Counted from the first letter of the stretch, positions 16,884 to 26,469 are shown. The stretch is DNA of 64,000 nucleotides from Paenibacillus cellulositrophicus (GCF_009363095.1 NZ_CP045295.1:4018001-4082000), one strand, 5' to 3'. Made by a program: numbers and translations. The notes: a model not told the origin generated them from the sequence alone.

Positions 16884-19043
16884 ATGGACCGTAAGAATGA
16901 ACAGCAGCCGCATAAGGATGTTAAGGACAGCCAGCTGGAGGAATTCCGCGTCAGCGATGCGGGGAAACCCATGACTACGAACCAGGGCGTTCGGGTCTCT
17001 GAGGACGAACATTCGCTCAAAGCAGGCGAACGCGGGCCGACGTTAATGGAGGATTTTCATTTTCGGGAGAAAATGACCCACTTTGACCATGAGCGTATTC
17101 CTGAGCGTGTGGTTCATGCCCGGGGCTTTGGTGTACACGGGTATTTTCAGGTGTACAAGCCGATGACGCAGTATACGAAGGCGAAGTTTCTGCAGGACCC
17201 GTCGATGAAAACGCCGGTGTTCGTGCGTTTCTCAACCGTGGCTGGCTCGCGGGGTTCGGCTGATACGGTGCGGGACGCCAGGGGCTTTGCCACCAAGTTC
17301 TACACGGAAGACGGCAACTTCGACCTCGTAGGCAACAACATTCCGGTTTTTTTCATTCAGGATGCGCTGAAATTTCCTGATTTGGTGCATGCGTTCAAGC
17401 CCGAACCCCATAACGAAATTCCGCAGGCGTCGACGGCCCATGATACGCATTGGGATTTTGTCGCCAATAACACGGAATCGGCCCACATGGTCATGTGGAC
17501 GATGTCGGACCGGGCGATTCCGCGCAGCTACCGGATGATGGAGGGGTTCGGCGTACATACCTTCCGGCTCGTCAATGACAAGGGCGAAGCACATTTCGTA
17601 AAATTCCACTGGAAGCCGCTGCTGGGCGTGCATTCCCTGGTCTGGGACGAAGCGCAGAAAATCGCCGGCAAGGATCCCGACTTTCACCGCCGCGACCTGT
17701 GGGAAGCGATTGAAATGGGCGACTATCCCGAATATGAGTTTGGCGTGCAAATGATCCGGGAGGATGAGGAGTTCAACTTCGATTTCGATATTCTCGACCC
17801 GACCAAAATATGGCCGGAGGAGCTCATTCCCGTTCAGCGCATCGGGAAAATGACGCTGAACCGCAATGTGGACAATGTGTTCGCCGAAACGGAGCAGGCG
17901 GCCTTCCACGTGGGCAACGTCGTGCCGGGGATAGATTTTTCCAACGACCCGCTGCTGCAGGGACGCTTGTTCTCTTATACCGATACGCAGCTGATCCGTC
18001 TGGGCGGACCGAATTTCCATGAAATTCCGATCAACCGGCCAGTGGCGGAGATCCATAACAACCAGCGCGACGGATACCACCGCATGACGATCAACCGGGG
18101 CCAAACCAGCTATCATAAAAACTCCCTTGGAAACAACGATCCCCGTCCGGTTTCGGAGCAGGAGGGTGGATACACCCACTATCAGGAAAAGGTGGAGGGG
18201 CGCAAGGTCCGGGCGCGCAGCGACAGCTTCAAGGACCACTACACCCAGGCCAAGCTGTTCTGGAACAGCATTTCCGACGTGGAGAAGCAGCACATTATTA
18301 AAGCTTTCCGCTTTGAAGTAGGGAAAGTGAAAAGTAAAAGCGTACAGCAGCAGGTTGTCGATATGTTCGGCAACGTCGATCTGATGCTGGCTGAGCAAAT
18401 CGCCCTCGGCGTTGGTGTCAACCCGCCGAAGGCCGGAGGAGAAGCCTCCGGAGCGACTGTGGCAGGAGGTGCCGAAACCCAGGCGTCCCCGGCGCTGAGC
18501 CAGCTTCACACCGCGATGTCTCCGGCTACCCGTAAGGTGGCGGTGCTTGCCGCTGACGGATTCGACGCGGGCGAAATGAAGGCCGTCCTCGCGGCCTTCG
18601 CTGAAGCAGGTGTCGTGCCGGAAGTCGTCAGCGAGAATCTGGGAATGATCACCGGAACCGACGGCAGCCAGCTGGAGGCCATGCATACCTTCCTGACGGC
18701 TGACTCCGTGCTGTTTGACGCCGTCTATGTGGCCGGCGGGGAGCAGGGCATCGCCAAGCTGCAGGGTATCAAAGAGGCGGTCAATTTCGTGACGGAAGCC
18801 TACAATCACTTCAAGACCGTAGGCGCCTCGGAGCTGGCGGCCGGATTGCTGTCCGGCTCAGGCATTCATTTGGCCGACGCTTCGGCATCTTCCGGCCATC
18901 TGACGTCTCCGGGCGAGGATACCGGACTGGTGATCCGCAAGGAGACGGAAGACGGCGGCGTCTTTGCCCGGCAGCTGGTCGACGCCATCGCCATGCACCG
19001 CCATTGGGGCCGGGAAATGCAGATGATTTCTCCATTGAAGTGA
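16884..19043 (+). CDS. katE: Large-subunit catalase (HPII/KatE type)
   Basis: The 719-residue product is a clade II monofunctional haem catalase. The catalytic histidine is in VVHARGFGVHGYF, the distal asparagine in GNNIPVFFIQDA, and the proximal haem tyrosine in RLFSYTDTQLIRLGGPN. From about residue 550 there is an extra flavodoxin/DJ-1-like domain (KVAVLAADGFDAGEMKAV) typical of large catalases. It destroys hydrogen peroxide in the cytosol. The ATG at 16884 has AGGAGGGG eight bases upstream, so the longer frame from 16713 is not used. It lies divergent from the ArsR/OYE unit and is monocistronic with its own terminator. Confidence 0.93.
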   Translation: MDRKNEQQPHKDVKDSQLEEFRVSDAGKPMTTNQGVRVSEDEHSLKAGERGPTLMEDFHFREKMTHFDHERIPERVVHARGFGVHGYFQVYKPMTQYTKAKFLQDPSMKTPVFVRFSTVAGSRGSADTVRDARGFATKFYTEDGNFDLVGNNIPVFFIQDALKFPDLVHAFKPEPHNEIPQASTAHDTHWDFVANNTESAHMVMWTMSDRAIPRSYRMMEGFGVHTFRLVNDKGEAHFVKFHWKPLLGVHSLVWDEAQKIAGKDPDFHRRDLWEAIEMGDYPEYEFGVQMIREDEEFNFDFDILDPTKIWPEELIPVQRIGKMTLNRNVDNVFAETEQAAFHVGNVVPGIDFSNDPLLQGRLFSYTDTQLIRLGGPNFHEIPINRPVAEIHNNQRDGYHRMTINRGQTSYHKNSLGNNDPRPVSEQEGGYTHYQEKVEGRKVRARSDSFKDHYTQAKLFWNSISDVEKQHIIKAFRFEVGKVKSKSVQQQVVDMFGNVDLMLAEQIALGVGVNPPKAGGEASGATVAGGAETQASPALSQLHTAMSPATRKVAVLAADGFDAGEMKAVLAAFAEAGVVPEVVSENLGMITGTDGSQLEAMHTFLTADSVLFDAVYVAGGEQGIAKLQGIKEAVNFVTEAYNHFKTVGASELAAGLLSGSGIHLADASASSGHLTSPGEDTGLVIRKETEDGGVFARQLVDAIAMHRHWGREMQMISPLK

Positions 19044-19068
19044 TCGATTGAGAATAAAAATGGAATGG

Positions 19069-19101
19069 TCCGGCTCCGCTTGTTGCGGGGCCGGATTTTT
19101 T
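19069..19101 (+). terminator. Terminator after catalase
   Basis: TCCGGCTCCGC and GCGGGGCCGGA form an eleven-pair stem (one G-U) around TTGTT, followed by six T residues. Confidence 0.9.
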
Positions 19102-19107
19102 AACATT

Positions 19108-19163
19108 CAGCGTTATTCAGACAGCATTATTCAGACAGCGTTATTCAGACAGCGTTATTCCGA
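19108..19163. repeat. Four tandem 14-base repeats
   Basis: The unit CAGCGTTATTCAGA occurs four times in a row with single changes in units 2 and 4. It lies directly after the catalase terminator, in the 309-base gap before mprF; the rest of that gap shows nothing recognisable. Confidence 0.92.
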
Positions 19164-19352
19164 TCATTGGCAGCCGAATCTGGCCTTCGTGCCTTCGTTT
19201 CTCTCGGCCCTGTTTGCCGGTCTCTCATCACGATCTCCCCATAGAAACCCGGTTCATTGGACGTGTTTGGATGGGATGAGTGCTTTATGGTAGGATAAGG
19301 AAGAATGTCAGACCAACATCAATGGGTTTTCGCTGCTGAAAGGGTGCATAAC

Positions 19353-21983
19353 ATGAAGGAAAAGCTGGAGCGGTACAAATTTTTCCGTATCCTGGCTTCA
19401 ATATATGAAATCAAAGCAATTCGTCTGCTCATTCCGCTTGCGGTGATCGCGCTCGTCTATTGGGAGGGGCAGCGGGAGCTGCGGCAGATTCACCTGGCGC
19501 GTACGTTCCATGAGCTGCGTCTACTGCCGGTGGGCACCGTTGTAGGGATCTGTCTCTTTTCCCTGTTTTCCGTCGGGGTGATGAGCTTGTACGATTACAT
19601 GATCCGCATGCATTTCAAGCTGAAAGTTGGCTGGTGGAACACATTCCGCTATGCCTGGATCGCCAACACGTTCAACAACATTATCGGTTTTGCCGGACTG
19701 ACCGGCGCCGGTCTCCGTACCTTGCTGTATAAAAGGAGCGGCATTGCGCCCTCGCTGATGGCGTCTGCGGTCGTATTTCTGTCACCGGTCATCATCACGG
19801 GGTTATCCATCATGTCCTGGGGCGTTTTAACGGGGGTGTTCCCGGCAACCGAGATGATTCGGGAGCACCGCTGGCTGATTTTCGCCGTATGGGGGATGGC
19901 GCTTTACCTGCCTTTATTTATTCTGATGCAGCGCTCATCGCTGTTTGCGCGTTGGTTCAACAAAGGGGAGGGACGGACGCCGTGGAGCACGGTGGCTGTC
20001 TCTCTGTGCGCATCGCTGCTGGAGTGGGTCTGCGCCGGAGTGACGTTTTGGCTGATTGCCGCCAGCGTCCTGCATGACGTGACCTTCCAGGGCGTCATGG
20101 GCATGTATACCGTATCCGCCATTGCCGGTATCCTCAGCATGGCGCCGGGAGGCATCGGCGCGTTCGACCTGACCGTCCTTCTCGGCATTGAGCGCATGGG
20201 ATTTCCCGCCGAAAGGGCGATGGCCGTCCTGGTGCTGTTCCGGCTGTTCTACTACGTTATACCCTGGCTGATCGGGCTGATCATGGCGGCCTTCGAATTC
20301 GGCAGTCCAGCGAAACGCAACTTGGAGAAGGTCGAGACCGCCGTCGAGATTCCGCTGAACGCCTGGCAGCGGCTGTGGCGCTGGCCGGGGCAGATGCGCT
20401 TTCTCAGCGATCTGGGTGTGTGGGCGCTTGGCAAGCTCGTGCTGGTCAGCGGTCTTCTTCTGCTGCTGTCGGCGGCTACGCCGGGACTGCTGTATCGGCT
20501 GCGGTTGTCGGAGGAGCTGCTGTCCATGCCGATCATGCGCATCTCCCACCTGCTGTCGGTCATGATCGGCTTTATGCTGATTATCCTCTCCCGGGGCATC
20601 TCGCTCCGTATCCGCGGGGCGTATTTGTGGACGAGCGGGCTGCTGTTCGCCGGGGCGGTCTTCACCTTTACGAAGGCGTTCGATTTCGAAGAGGCGATCT
20701 TTCTGCTGATCGTTGCACTGATGCTGTGGATCTCGCGGGCCCGTTTTTATCGCTCGGGCGCCTTGATCGAGTGGAGAAGCGCAGCCGTATGGTACGTACT
20801 CTCGGCGGTCATCGCCTTGGCTTATTACTGGGTCGGCGCCCATGTCCATCACGGATGGCTGCGCCACCTGCCGACCACGGAGCGGATGCATTGGATGGTC
20901 GGCTCAAATCCGTATGCCGCATCCGCCGTAATCGGTCTCGCCGGGGCATGGATCCTGCTGACCATGCTGATCGTGCTGCGCCCCAGCCGCAAGGTGGGGG
21001 CCCCGGCGACACCGGCCGATCTGGACAGGCTGCGGCAGTATCTGCAGAGTCATCACGGAAATTTGCTGACCCATATGCTGTTTACGGGGGATAAAAGCTT
21101 CTTCTGGTCCGCGGATGGTGAGGTGCTGATCCCTTACGCCCGCTCGCGGGACAAGCTGGTTGTGCTCGGCGATCCACTCGGTCCGGAGAAGCTGGTACCG
21201 GACGCGTTGGGCGAGTTTCTGCAAATGGCCGATACCTACGCGATGTCCGTGGTCTTCTATCAGGCGACCCCCGGCTATTTGCCGATGTATCATGAATTCG
21301 GCTACCGGTTTTTCAAGCTCGGGGAGGAAGCCTTGGTGCATCTGGATCAGTTTACGCTGTCGGGCAAGAAAAACACCGACCTGCGCACGGTACGCAACCG
21401 CTTCGAGCGGGAGGGGGCCGTGTTTGAGGTGGTTCATCCGCCTTTTGCACCGGAGCTGCTGCGCGAGCTCCGGGCAGTGTCGGACGACTGGATACACGGC
21501 AGGCGGGAAAAAGGGTTCTCCCTGGGCTGGTTTGACGAGCGCTATTTGCAGGAGGCGCCAATTGCCGTGCTGCGGGAGACCGGAGGAAGCATCTTTGCCT
21601 TTGCGTCCCTTGCCCCGGCTTATGACGGCGGACGGACGATATCCATCGATCTGATGCGCCACCGCAGCCAGGTTCCGAACGGGACGATGGATTATTTGTT
21701 TGTCCAGCTCTTGGAGTGGTCCAAGGAGCAGGGATATGAGCTCTTTAACCTCGGGAACGCGCCGTTGGCAAGCGTGGGCGAGACCCGGAGCGCGCTGCGC
21801 GAGGAGAAGCTGGCCGCGCTGGTGTTCCAGTACGGAGGGCATTGGTACGGATTTAAGGGCCTCCGGAAGTACAAGAGCAAGTTTTCGCCCGAATGGGAAC
21901 CGCGGTTCCTCGCATATCCCGCTTCCGTGTCCCTACCGGTGCTGACCGTCGACCTGGTGCGGCTCGTATCGCGCAGGGTGTAA
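19353..21983 (+). CDS. mprF: Phosphatidylglycerol lysyltransferase (MprF)
   Basis: The 876-residue protein has an N-terminal multi-helix flippase part (about 1-530), with FNNIIGFAGLTGAGLRTLLY and MAPGGIGAFDLTVLLG typical of MprF. A cytosolic C-terminal synthase domain (DUF2156, about 560-860) contains YARSRDKLVVLGDPLG and TDLRTVRNRFEREG. MprF transfers lysine from Lys-tRNA to phosphatidylglycerol and flips the product outward, lowering sensitivity to cationic peptides. AAAGGGTG precedes the ATG at 19353; an in-frame ATG at 19305 has its purine stretch only two bases away. Alanyl rather than lysyl transfer cannot be excluded. Single gene. Confidence 0.9.
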   Translation: MKEKLERYKFFRILASIYEIKAIRLLIPLAVIALVYWEGQRELRQIHLARTFHELRLLPVGTVVGICLFSLFSVGVMSLYDYMIRMHFKLKVGWWNTFRYAWIANTFNNIIGFAGLTGAGLRTLLYKRSGIAPSLMASAVVFLSPVIITGLSIMSWGVLTGVFPATEMIREHRWLIFAVWGMALYLPLFILMQRSSLFARWFNKGEGRTPWSTVAVSLCASLLEWVCAGVTFWLIAASVLHDVTFQGVMGMYTVSAIAGILSMAPGGIGAFDLTVLLGIERMGFPAERAMAVLVLFRLFYYVIPWLIGLIMAAFEFGSPAKRNLEKVETAVEIPLNAWQRLWRWPGQMRFLSDLGVWALGKLVLVSGLLLLLSAATPGLLYRLRLSEELLSMPIMRISHLLSVMIGFMLIILSRGISLRIRGAYLWTSGLLFAGAVFTFTKAFDFEEAIFLLIVALMLWISRARFYRSGALIEWRSAAVWYVLSAVIALAYYWVGAHVHHGWLRHLPTTERMHWMVGSNPYAASAVIGLAGAWILLTMLIVLRPSRKVGAPATPADLDRLRQYLQSHHGNLLTHMLFTGDKSFFWSADGEVLIPYARSRDKLVVLGDPLGPEKLVPDALGEFLQMADTYAMSVVFYQATPGYLPMYHEFGYRFFKLGEEALVHLDQFTLSGKKNTDLRTVRNRFEREGAVFEVVHPPFAPELLRELRAVSDDWIHGRREKGFSLGWFDERYLQEAPIAVLRETGGSIFAFASLAPAYDGGRTISIDLMRHRSQVPNGTMDYLFVQLLEWSKEQGYELFNLGNAPLASVGETRSALREEKLAALVFQYGGHWYGFKGLRKYKSKFSPEWEPRFLAYPASVSLPVLTVDLVRLVSRRV

Positions 21984-22053
21984 GGATGCCAGGCGTGGCG
22001 CTGCTCAGGATGGCGGCAAAGATCCAGTATTTTATATTGTGACGTTTGGAGAT

Positions 22054-22094
22054 CGGCCAGCCAGCGTAGAACATCTTTACCGCCAGGCTGGCCG
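22054..22094 (+). terminator. Possible terminator after mprF
   Basis: CGGCCAGCC and GGCTGGCCG form a perfect nine-pair stem with a 23-base loop, but only TAAATTT follows, so termination would be weak. Confidence 0.35.
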
Positions 22095-22199
22095 TAAATT
22101 TGGAAATTCAGTCCGAAAACCTGAAGAATGCCGGAGAAGAGAATAGCTGAATGGTTTGCGATTTAGACGATGTAGAGCGGGTTCTCGGATAAATTGATC

Positions 22200-22430
22200 T
22201 TGTCTACGCATAATGAACAAATTCAGTTTTTGTCTCTTAAATGGTGGACAGAGGTAACATATCTTTGCTCAAACATCCTCTTCCATATATAGAGTGGTGG
22301 GTTGGGCACCAAAACTATATATAGAGTTTTTTGAGTCCAACCGCGTGCAGGAGAATATATATGTCTTGTCCTTCTTTTGTAGGACAAAATAGGGATGTGT
22401 CCATTGGATAAGGACAGATCCCGTTTTTTA
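22200..22430 (+). repeat. Dispersed structured element, copy 1
   Basis: This intergenic element shares blocks with copies at 48560 and 48974. In order they are GAACAAATTCAG, TTTTTGTCT..AAATGGTGGACA, TATCTTTGCTC, CATATATA, CTATATATAG, GAGAATAT, then two hairpins. The first hairpin is TTGTCCT-N8-AGGACAA. The second is GGGATGTGTCC-ATTGGATAA-GGACAGATCCC, followed by GTTTTTT (22392-22429), a good intrinsic terminator. Similar minus-strand reading frames occur in the copies, but in different frames for different pairs, so conservation is at nucleotide level. It lies downstream of mprF and convergent to cotH. The remaining 22431-22578 stretch holds another C-rich hairpin near 22529 and no gene. Confidence 0.75.
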
Positions 22431-22578
22431 TGCTGTGGGTGGCCGAAAGGCAAATGATCATCGTCATCAAAGGGAACCGGGATAAAACTTCAGCCACTCT
22501 TCACCAAAAAGATCCTATATGAAAAAACAGCCATGCCCCCTAAGGGAGGCTGCGACATTTTAATTTTATTGTTCATAT

Positions 22579-22633
22579 AAAAAGAGGCAGACCGTACCAG
22601 GCCCCTAATAGGGTCGCCGGCACAGACTGCCTC
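22579..22633 (-). terminator. Terminator of the VTC-DUF4956-CotH operon
   Basis: On the minus strand GAGGCAG and CTGCCTC pair around an inner CCC/GGG hairpin, followed by TTTTTAT. Confidence 0.8.
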
Positions 22634-22680
22634 TTGTGTTGTTCATGCGAAGCTTGCTTTGCTATATAAGAATGATGCGG

Positions 22681-24927
22681 TCAGCTTGCGATATCTTGCT
22701 CAGTCGCCTGCGATTCCGTCCGCCTTGCTTTGGGCGTTCTTCGGCGGTTGAAGAACATTGCAAACAGCGTGACCCCGATCAGAAGGACGAAGAAGACCGC
22801 CGCAATGATGAGGTCCGCGGTCGTAAAGCGGCCCGTCTCGGCATTCTGGTTATTGCCGCCCATTCCCGGCATGCCGGGGAAGCCGCCGCGGTCGTTGCCG
22901 CCTCCCTGGCGGCCGGCCCATGGCATATTGCCTTGGCCCGGACCGCCCTGCATTCCCTGGGGCGGCTGCATCTGCCCATCCGGGGGCTGCATGTTCCCCG
23001 GCATCTGCCCGTCAGGCCAGGCCGGCGGCGCTTGGCCGTCCTGGCCTTGCGGTGCGGCGGCCGCTCCACCGGCTTGGCTCTGCGGATCGCCGGCCGCGTT
23101 CGGCCCGCCGTTCTGCGCAGCCTGCGCGCCGCCATTGCCGCCGGCCGCGGCCTGGCCGTTCATTGCCGGCGGCTGGCCGCCAAATCCGCCAAATCCGCCA
23201 TCGGTCTTGGCTTCGACGACCAGCTCTCCGGACAGCTGCTTCTTGATGGACTCGGCCCGTTCGGTGGCGAATTTCACCAGGCTCTTATCTCCCGAAGCTC
23301 CTTCTAGCAGCTGGTCCTTGGTGTAGAACTTGGTCGGATCTTTTTCCACATAAGGTGCGATAAGGGAGGAAACCTGTGTCGTCAGCGACTGCATGTTCTC
23401 TTCCGCAAAGAAGCCGTCGGCGATCTGCTGCAGGTACGTATTGTACTTCTCCCTGTATTCATCAACCGAGAGGAGGGCCTTGATTAACGGCCGTTCGTCC
23501 AGCGTCGTCCCCGATACCGGAGTCGTAATGCTGAAATTGATATTGTCCTCGCTCATGAAATTGGCGGCCATGTCCATACCCATACCGCCCATACCCATGC
23601 CGCCCATGCCTTGGCGGCCCTGGCCGCGCTGGCCGGGGTTCGCGTTGCCGGCCGCATCAGCGTCAGCCGGCGCGCCGTTTCCCGGCGCCGCACCATTCGC
23701 GCCATTACCTGCCGCGGCGCCGTCCGCGCCATTGCCCGCGGCTGCTGCGCCACCGTTGGCGCCATCCTGCCCACCCCTGGCAGGAGCGCCGCCCCCTTGA
23801 CCCGCGCCAGCATCGCCCTGCGCCTGGCCGGCTGCTCCAGCACCATTGACGCCGTTACCTGGCCCTGCACCAGCATCGGCTTGCGCGCCGTTTGCACCGT
23901 TACCCGGTGCTGCAGCCGCATTCCCGCCAGCCGCACCGGCGTTGCCGTTACCGGCCCGGCCCTGGCCGCCATTCATGCCTCCGCGTCCGCCCATGCCGCC
24001 GCCCATGCCAACGCCGAAACCGGCAAAGGCCATGTTGTAGTCCCAAGGCAGCATGGAGAACTTGCCGTTTTGCTCATACAAATAGTAATTATGCTTCATT
24101 TGTCCCTGGTAGCTGTCCAAGCTGACCAGCGCGGTGGTGGCGGCAAAATACCGCAGCATTTCATCCACGTCCGCTACATCCGCGACATCCCCGCCGTGAT
24201 TGATCGTGTCGAGGAACTTTAACATGGCGGTCTGCGTGGAGTTTGGATTTGTTTTTAGGTTAAGCCCGGTGTAATCCTTGATACGATCGCTGATCCATTT
24301 CAGGTCGCTGCCCGTGCCGTCCGGCTTGTACAGGTCTCCGGTGCTGTTCCCGAAATTGCGCTGCAGGTAAGGCTCCTCGATCGCTTCCACGCCGAGGTAC
24401 AGCCCCCACTCCTTGCCGTTGATCGTAACGTACATGTAGGCGTAGCCAGGAGCGGGAACGTCCATTTTGTTCATCAGCTCATAGGACAGGTACTCGCGCA
24501 TTTGCGTAGGATCGCTGTAATTGTTGTTGAGGTTCAGCTTACGCAGGCCGTAAAGATTCTCGTCGTCGTTATAGTGGTCAAAATCGATCTTAAAGCTGTA
24601 CCGGTCGGAGTCCTCCATCTGCGCGACAGAGGAGAGGGTCATGTTCCCCTTGACCCGGATGCCGACCCCGTCGACCTGCTTGCCGTCCACGTTCACGTTG
24701 GCCTGCATCATTTCCTCGTCCAGCGGATTGTCCAGGATCGACTGCAGATCCTTCGGGTTCATCGTAATGTCCACCGTATGGACCTTGCTCTTGTCAAACA
24801 CCTTATCCATGTAGGTATCGGCCAGGCTGACGGTTTCCAGTCCCGCTTTCGGAAGAACGGCCGTTACCGTGACGAACAGCACGACGAGCAGCGCCGCGGC
24901 TGCCACAATGGTTCTGTTTTTCACCAA
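22681..24927 (-). CDS. CotH-like kinase with two low-complexity linkers and two membrane anchors
   Basis: The 748-residue protein has an N-terminal membrane segment (about 7-27) and a CotH-type domain with GIRVKGNMTL (about 89-98), LGVEAIEEPYL and the metal-site-like LPWDYNMAF (about 293-301). CotH proteins are atypical protein kinases, best known from the spore coat. Here the domain is interrupted by a Gly/Ala/Asn-rich segment (about 305-452), continues to about 575, and is followed by a Gly/Gln/Pro/Met-rich linker (577-698) and a C-terminal membrane helix (704-726). This predicts an extracytoplasmic membrane enzyme rather than a coat protein. The start is TTG at 24927 or GTG at 24924 after GGAAGGGAG. 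It is the last gene of the VTC operon. Confidence 0.85.
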   Translation of the reverse strand: MVKNRTIVAAAALLVVLFVTVTAVLPKAGLETVSLADTYMDKVFDKSKVHTVDITMNPKDLQSILDNPLDEEMMQANVNVDGKQVDGVGIRVKGNMTLSSVAQMEDSDRYSFKIDFDHYNDDENLYGLRKLNLNNNYSDPTQMREYLSYELMNKMDVPAPGYAYMYVTINGKEWGLYLGVEAIEEPYLQRNFGNSTGDLYKPDGTGSDLKWISDRIKDYTGLNLKTNPNSTQTAMLKFLDTINHGGDVADVADVDEMLRYFAATTALVSLDSYQGQMKHNYYLYEQNGKFSMLPWDYNMAFAGFGVGMGGGMGGRGGMNGGQGRAGNGNAGAAGGNAAAAPGNGANGAQADAGAGPGNGVNGAGAAGQAQGDAGAGQGGGAPARGGQDGANGGAAAAGNGADGAAAGNGANGAAPGNGAPADADAAGNANPGQRGQGRQGMGGMGMGGMGMDMAANFMSEDNINFSITTPVSGTTLDERPLIKALLSVDEYREKYNTYLQQIADGFFAEENMQSLTTQVSSLIAPYVEKDPTKFYTKDQLLEGASGDKSLVKFATERAESIKKQLSGELVVEAKTDGGFGGFGGQPPAMNGQAAAGGNGGAQAAQNGGPNAAGDPQSQAGGAAAAPQGQDGQAPPAWPDGQMPGNMQPPDGQMQPPQGMQGGPGQGNMPWAGRQGGGNDRGGFPGMPGMGGNNQNAETGRFTTADLIIAAVFFVLLIGVTLFAMFFNRRRTPKARRTESQATEQDIAS

Positions 24928-24969
24928 GCGTCAAACTCCCTTCCGTCCCAAAAGTGCTTGCTGCGGGAC

Positions 24970-25662
24970 TTACGCGGTGAAGTTGCCGTCGTAGCTCAGC
25001 ATGATGGCAGAGGTGACACCTTCCATGCTCATGATTTGCTGCACAAAGTCGGTGTTGTTGTCCTTCAGGCGGATTTCATAGGTCATTTCCAGCCCGCTGC
25101 CGGGAACGACGGATTTGGACTTGATGCTGTGCTTTTTGGACTGCATGGAGATCATGTGCTCCAGCGGCTTCTCAACTTCGGCATTCGTGTATTTCACGAC
25201 CAGCAGGTACGGGTTGTCGATGGTCAGGCGGTTCACGAAGAAGAGGAGCACCAGGCCGATCAGGATGGCACCGATGATGACGAGCGGGATGAGGCCCGCG
25301 CCGCACAGAATGCCGGAAGCGACTGACCAGAAAATAAAAATCAGATCCATCGGATCCTTGATCGGCGTACGGAACCGGACGATGGAGAGGGCGCCGACCA
25401 TGCCGAGGGACAGCACGATATTGGTGGATATCCCCATGATGATCAGGGCGGTCGCCATGGTCATCACGATCAGCGAGATGTTGAAGCTGTGGGAGTACAT
25501 CACCCCGCTGAAGGTTTTTTTGTAAATGACGTAAATGAACAGCCCGACCGCGAACGCGACCACGATGCCGATCAGCGAATCGACGATGGAAAAGCTGCTC
25601 GTTTTCTCCAAAAAGCTGGATTTGAATATATCCGAAAAATTGGTGGTTGTCGTTTGATCCAT
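24970..25662 (-). CDS. DUF4956 family membrane protein
   Basis: The 230-residue protein has three or four membrane helices in the first 130 residues and a conserved loop VRFRTPIKDPMDLIF (about 97-111), typical of DUF4956 proteins. A soluble C-terminal domain resembles the ACT-like tail of that family. GGAGG lies eight bases before the ATG. It sits between the VTC and CotH genes, an arrangement found repeatedly for this family, so the three products probably act together at the membrane. The biochemical role is unknown; coupling polyphosphate synthesis or transport to the CotH kinase is speculation. Confidence 0.85.
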   Translation of the reverse strand: MDQTTTTNFSDIFKSSFLEKTSSFSIVDSLIGIVVAFAVGLFIYVIYKKTFSGVMYSHSFNISLIVMTMATALIIMGISTNIVLSLGMVGALSIVRFRTPIKDPMDLIFIFWSVASGILCGAGLIPLVIIGAILIGLVLLFFVNRLTIDNPYLLVVKYTNAEVEKPLEHMISMQSKKHSIKSKSVVPGSGLEMTYEIRLKDNNTDFVQQIMSMEGVTSAIMLSYDGNFTA

Positions 25663-25717
25663 GAATCGTTCCTCCGAATTTTAAATGGGATGCCTCCGCT
25701 ATTGAAGGCTCTGATGC

Positions 25718-26431
25718 TCAGCCGTACATCCGGCTGTACTGGTATTTGGAAAAGGATGTCTTCCGGCAGTCCTTTACTTGCAGAAGGTATTTGATCACAT
25801 CCGGGAGATATTCATCGTATTTGACCTCCAGAATGACCATGTTCGGGTCGAGGGTCTCGACCATCAATAAATCCGGGTTCAGGATGTTGATATCCTTGTA
25901 GCTGGTTTTAACGGAGCTGTCGAAAGTTACCCGCACATTCCCCTGTTCGTAAATGTACACCTCGCGGATATAATCCACGACGCAGACAGGCTTCAGCTGA
26001 AACAGGGTCATGTGTACGTACAGCTCGCGCATGAGGGGACGGTCGTCCTCCTCCATCCAGACGGTGTCGCCGATACGGATCCGCTCGTATTCTTCAGCGG
26101 TGATTCGGCATTTTTCCTTGTAGCACAAATTATCGCGTTTGCTCTTCTTCTCCAGATTCATAAAGCTCGCGTCGTGGTCGTACAATCTCACCCGAAACTT
26201 GTCCCGGTGGTACAGCCCTTCCTTCTTCTGGTTCAGAATCTTGTTGTCAAAATTATCGAAATACACGCTCCGGATCAAATATTGCCCGTTCTGTTTGGCA
26301 TGGGGGTCAAGCGTCATGAAGTGCTGCAGGTTGCTGCGGAGCAGGTGGCAGTCGAGCCGGGTGATCGCATGCTTCAGCTCCCGGCGTCCTTTGACAGGCG
26401 GGCGTTGGGGGGACGTTCCTGCTGGGTTCAA
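25718..26431 (-). CDS. VTC domain protein (polyphosphate polymerase-like)
   Basis: The 237-residue protein matches the VTC tunnel fold. It shows RRELKHAITR at the N-terminus, RSVYFDNFDN, KFRVRLYDHD, LEKKSK, KEKCRI and a C-terminal ILEVKYDEYLP, giving the basic and acidic residues that line the active tunnel and bind metal and nucleotide. VTC enzymes build polyphosphate from ATP; bacterial relatives with DUF4956 and CotH neighbours are not well characterised. A TTG start at 26431 is chosen because AAAGGAGG lies nine bases upstream; a longer ATG frame begins at 26464 without such a site. It is the first gene of the operon. Confidence 0.85.
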   Translation of the reverse strand: MNPAGTSPQRPPVKGRRELKHAITRLDCHLLRSNLQHFMTLDPHAKQNGQYLIRSVYFDNFDNKILNQKKEGLYHRDKFRVRLYDHDASFMNLEKKSKRDNLCYKEKCRITAEEYERIRIGDTVWMEEDDRPLMRELYVHMTLFQLKPVCVVDYIREVYIYEQGNVRVTFDSSVKTSYKDINILNPDLLMVETLDPNMVILEVKYDEYLPDVIKYLLQVKDCRKTSFSKYQYSRMYG

Positions 26432-26469
26432 GTCCACATTCCTCCTTTTGTTAAATTTGTTCACGATTT

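Noticed and set aside
17232..18809. Long minus-strand frame of 525 codons opposite the catalase gene
   Set aside because: It is antisense to an unambiguous catalase and has no family motif or ribosome binding site.
22223..22453. Short minus-strand frames in the dispersed elements (also 48682-48987 and 49087-49272)
   Set aside because: Similar peptides appear in different frames in different copies, no ribosome binding sites precede them, and conservation follows the nucleotide hairpins.
23393..24222. Long plus-strand frames opposite the cotH-like gene
   Set aside because: They are antisense to a low-complexity Gly/Ala-rich coding region with strong GC bias and show no protein family signal.
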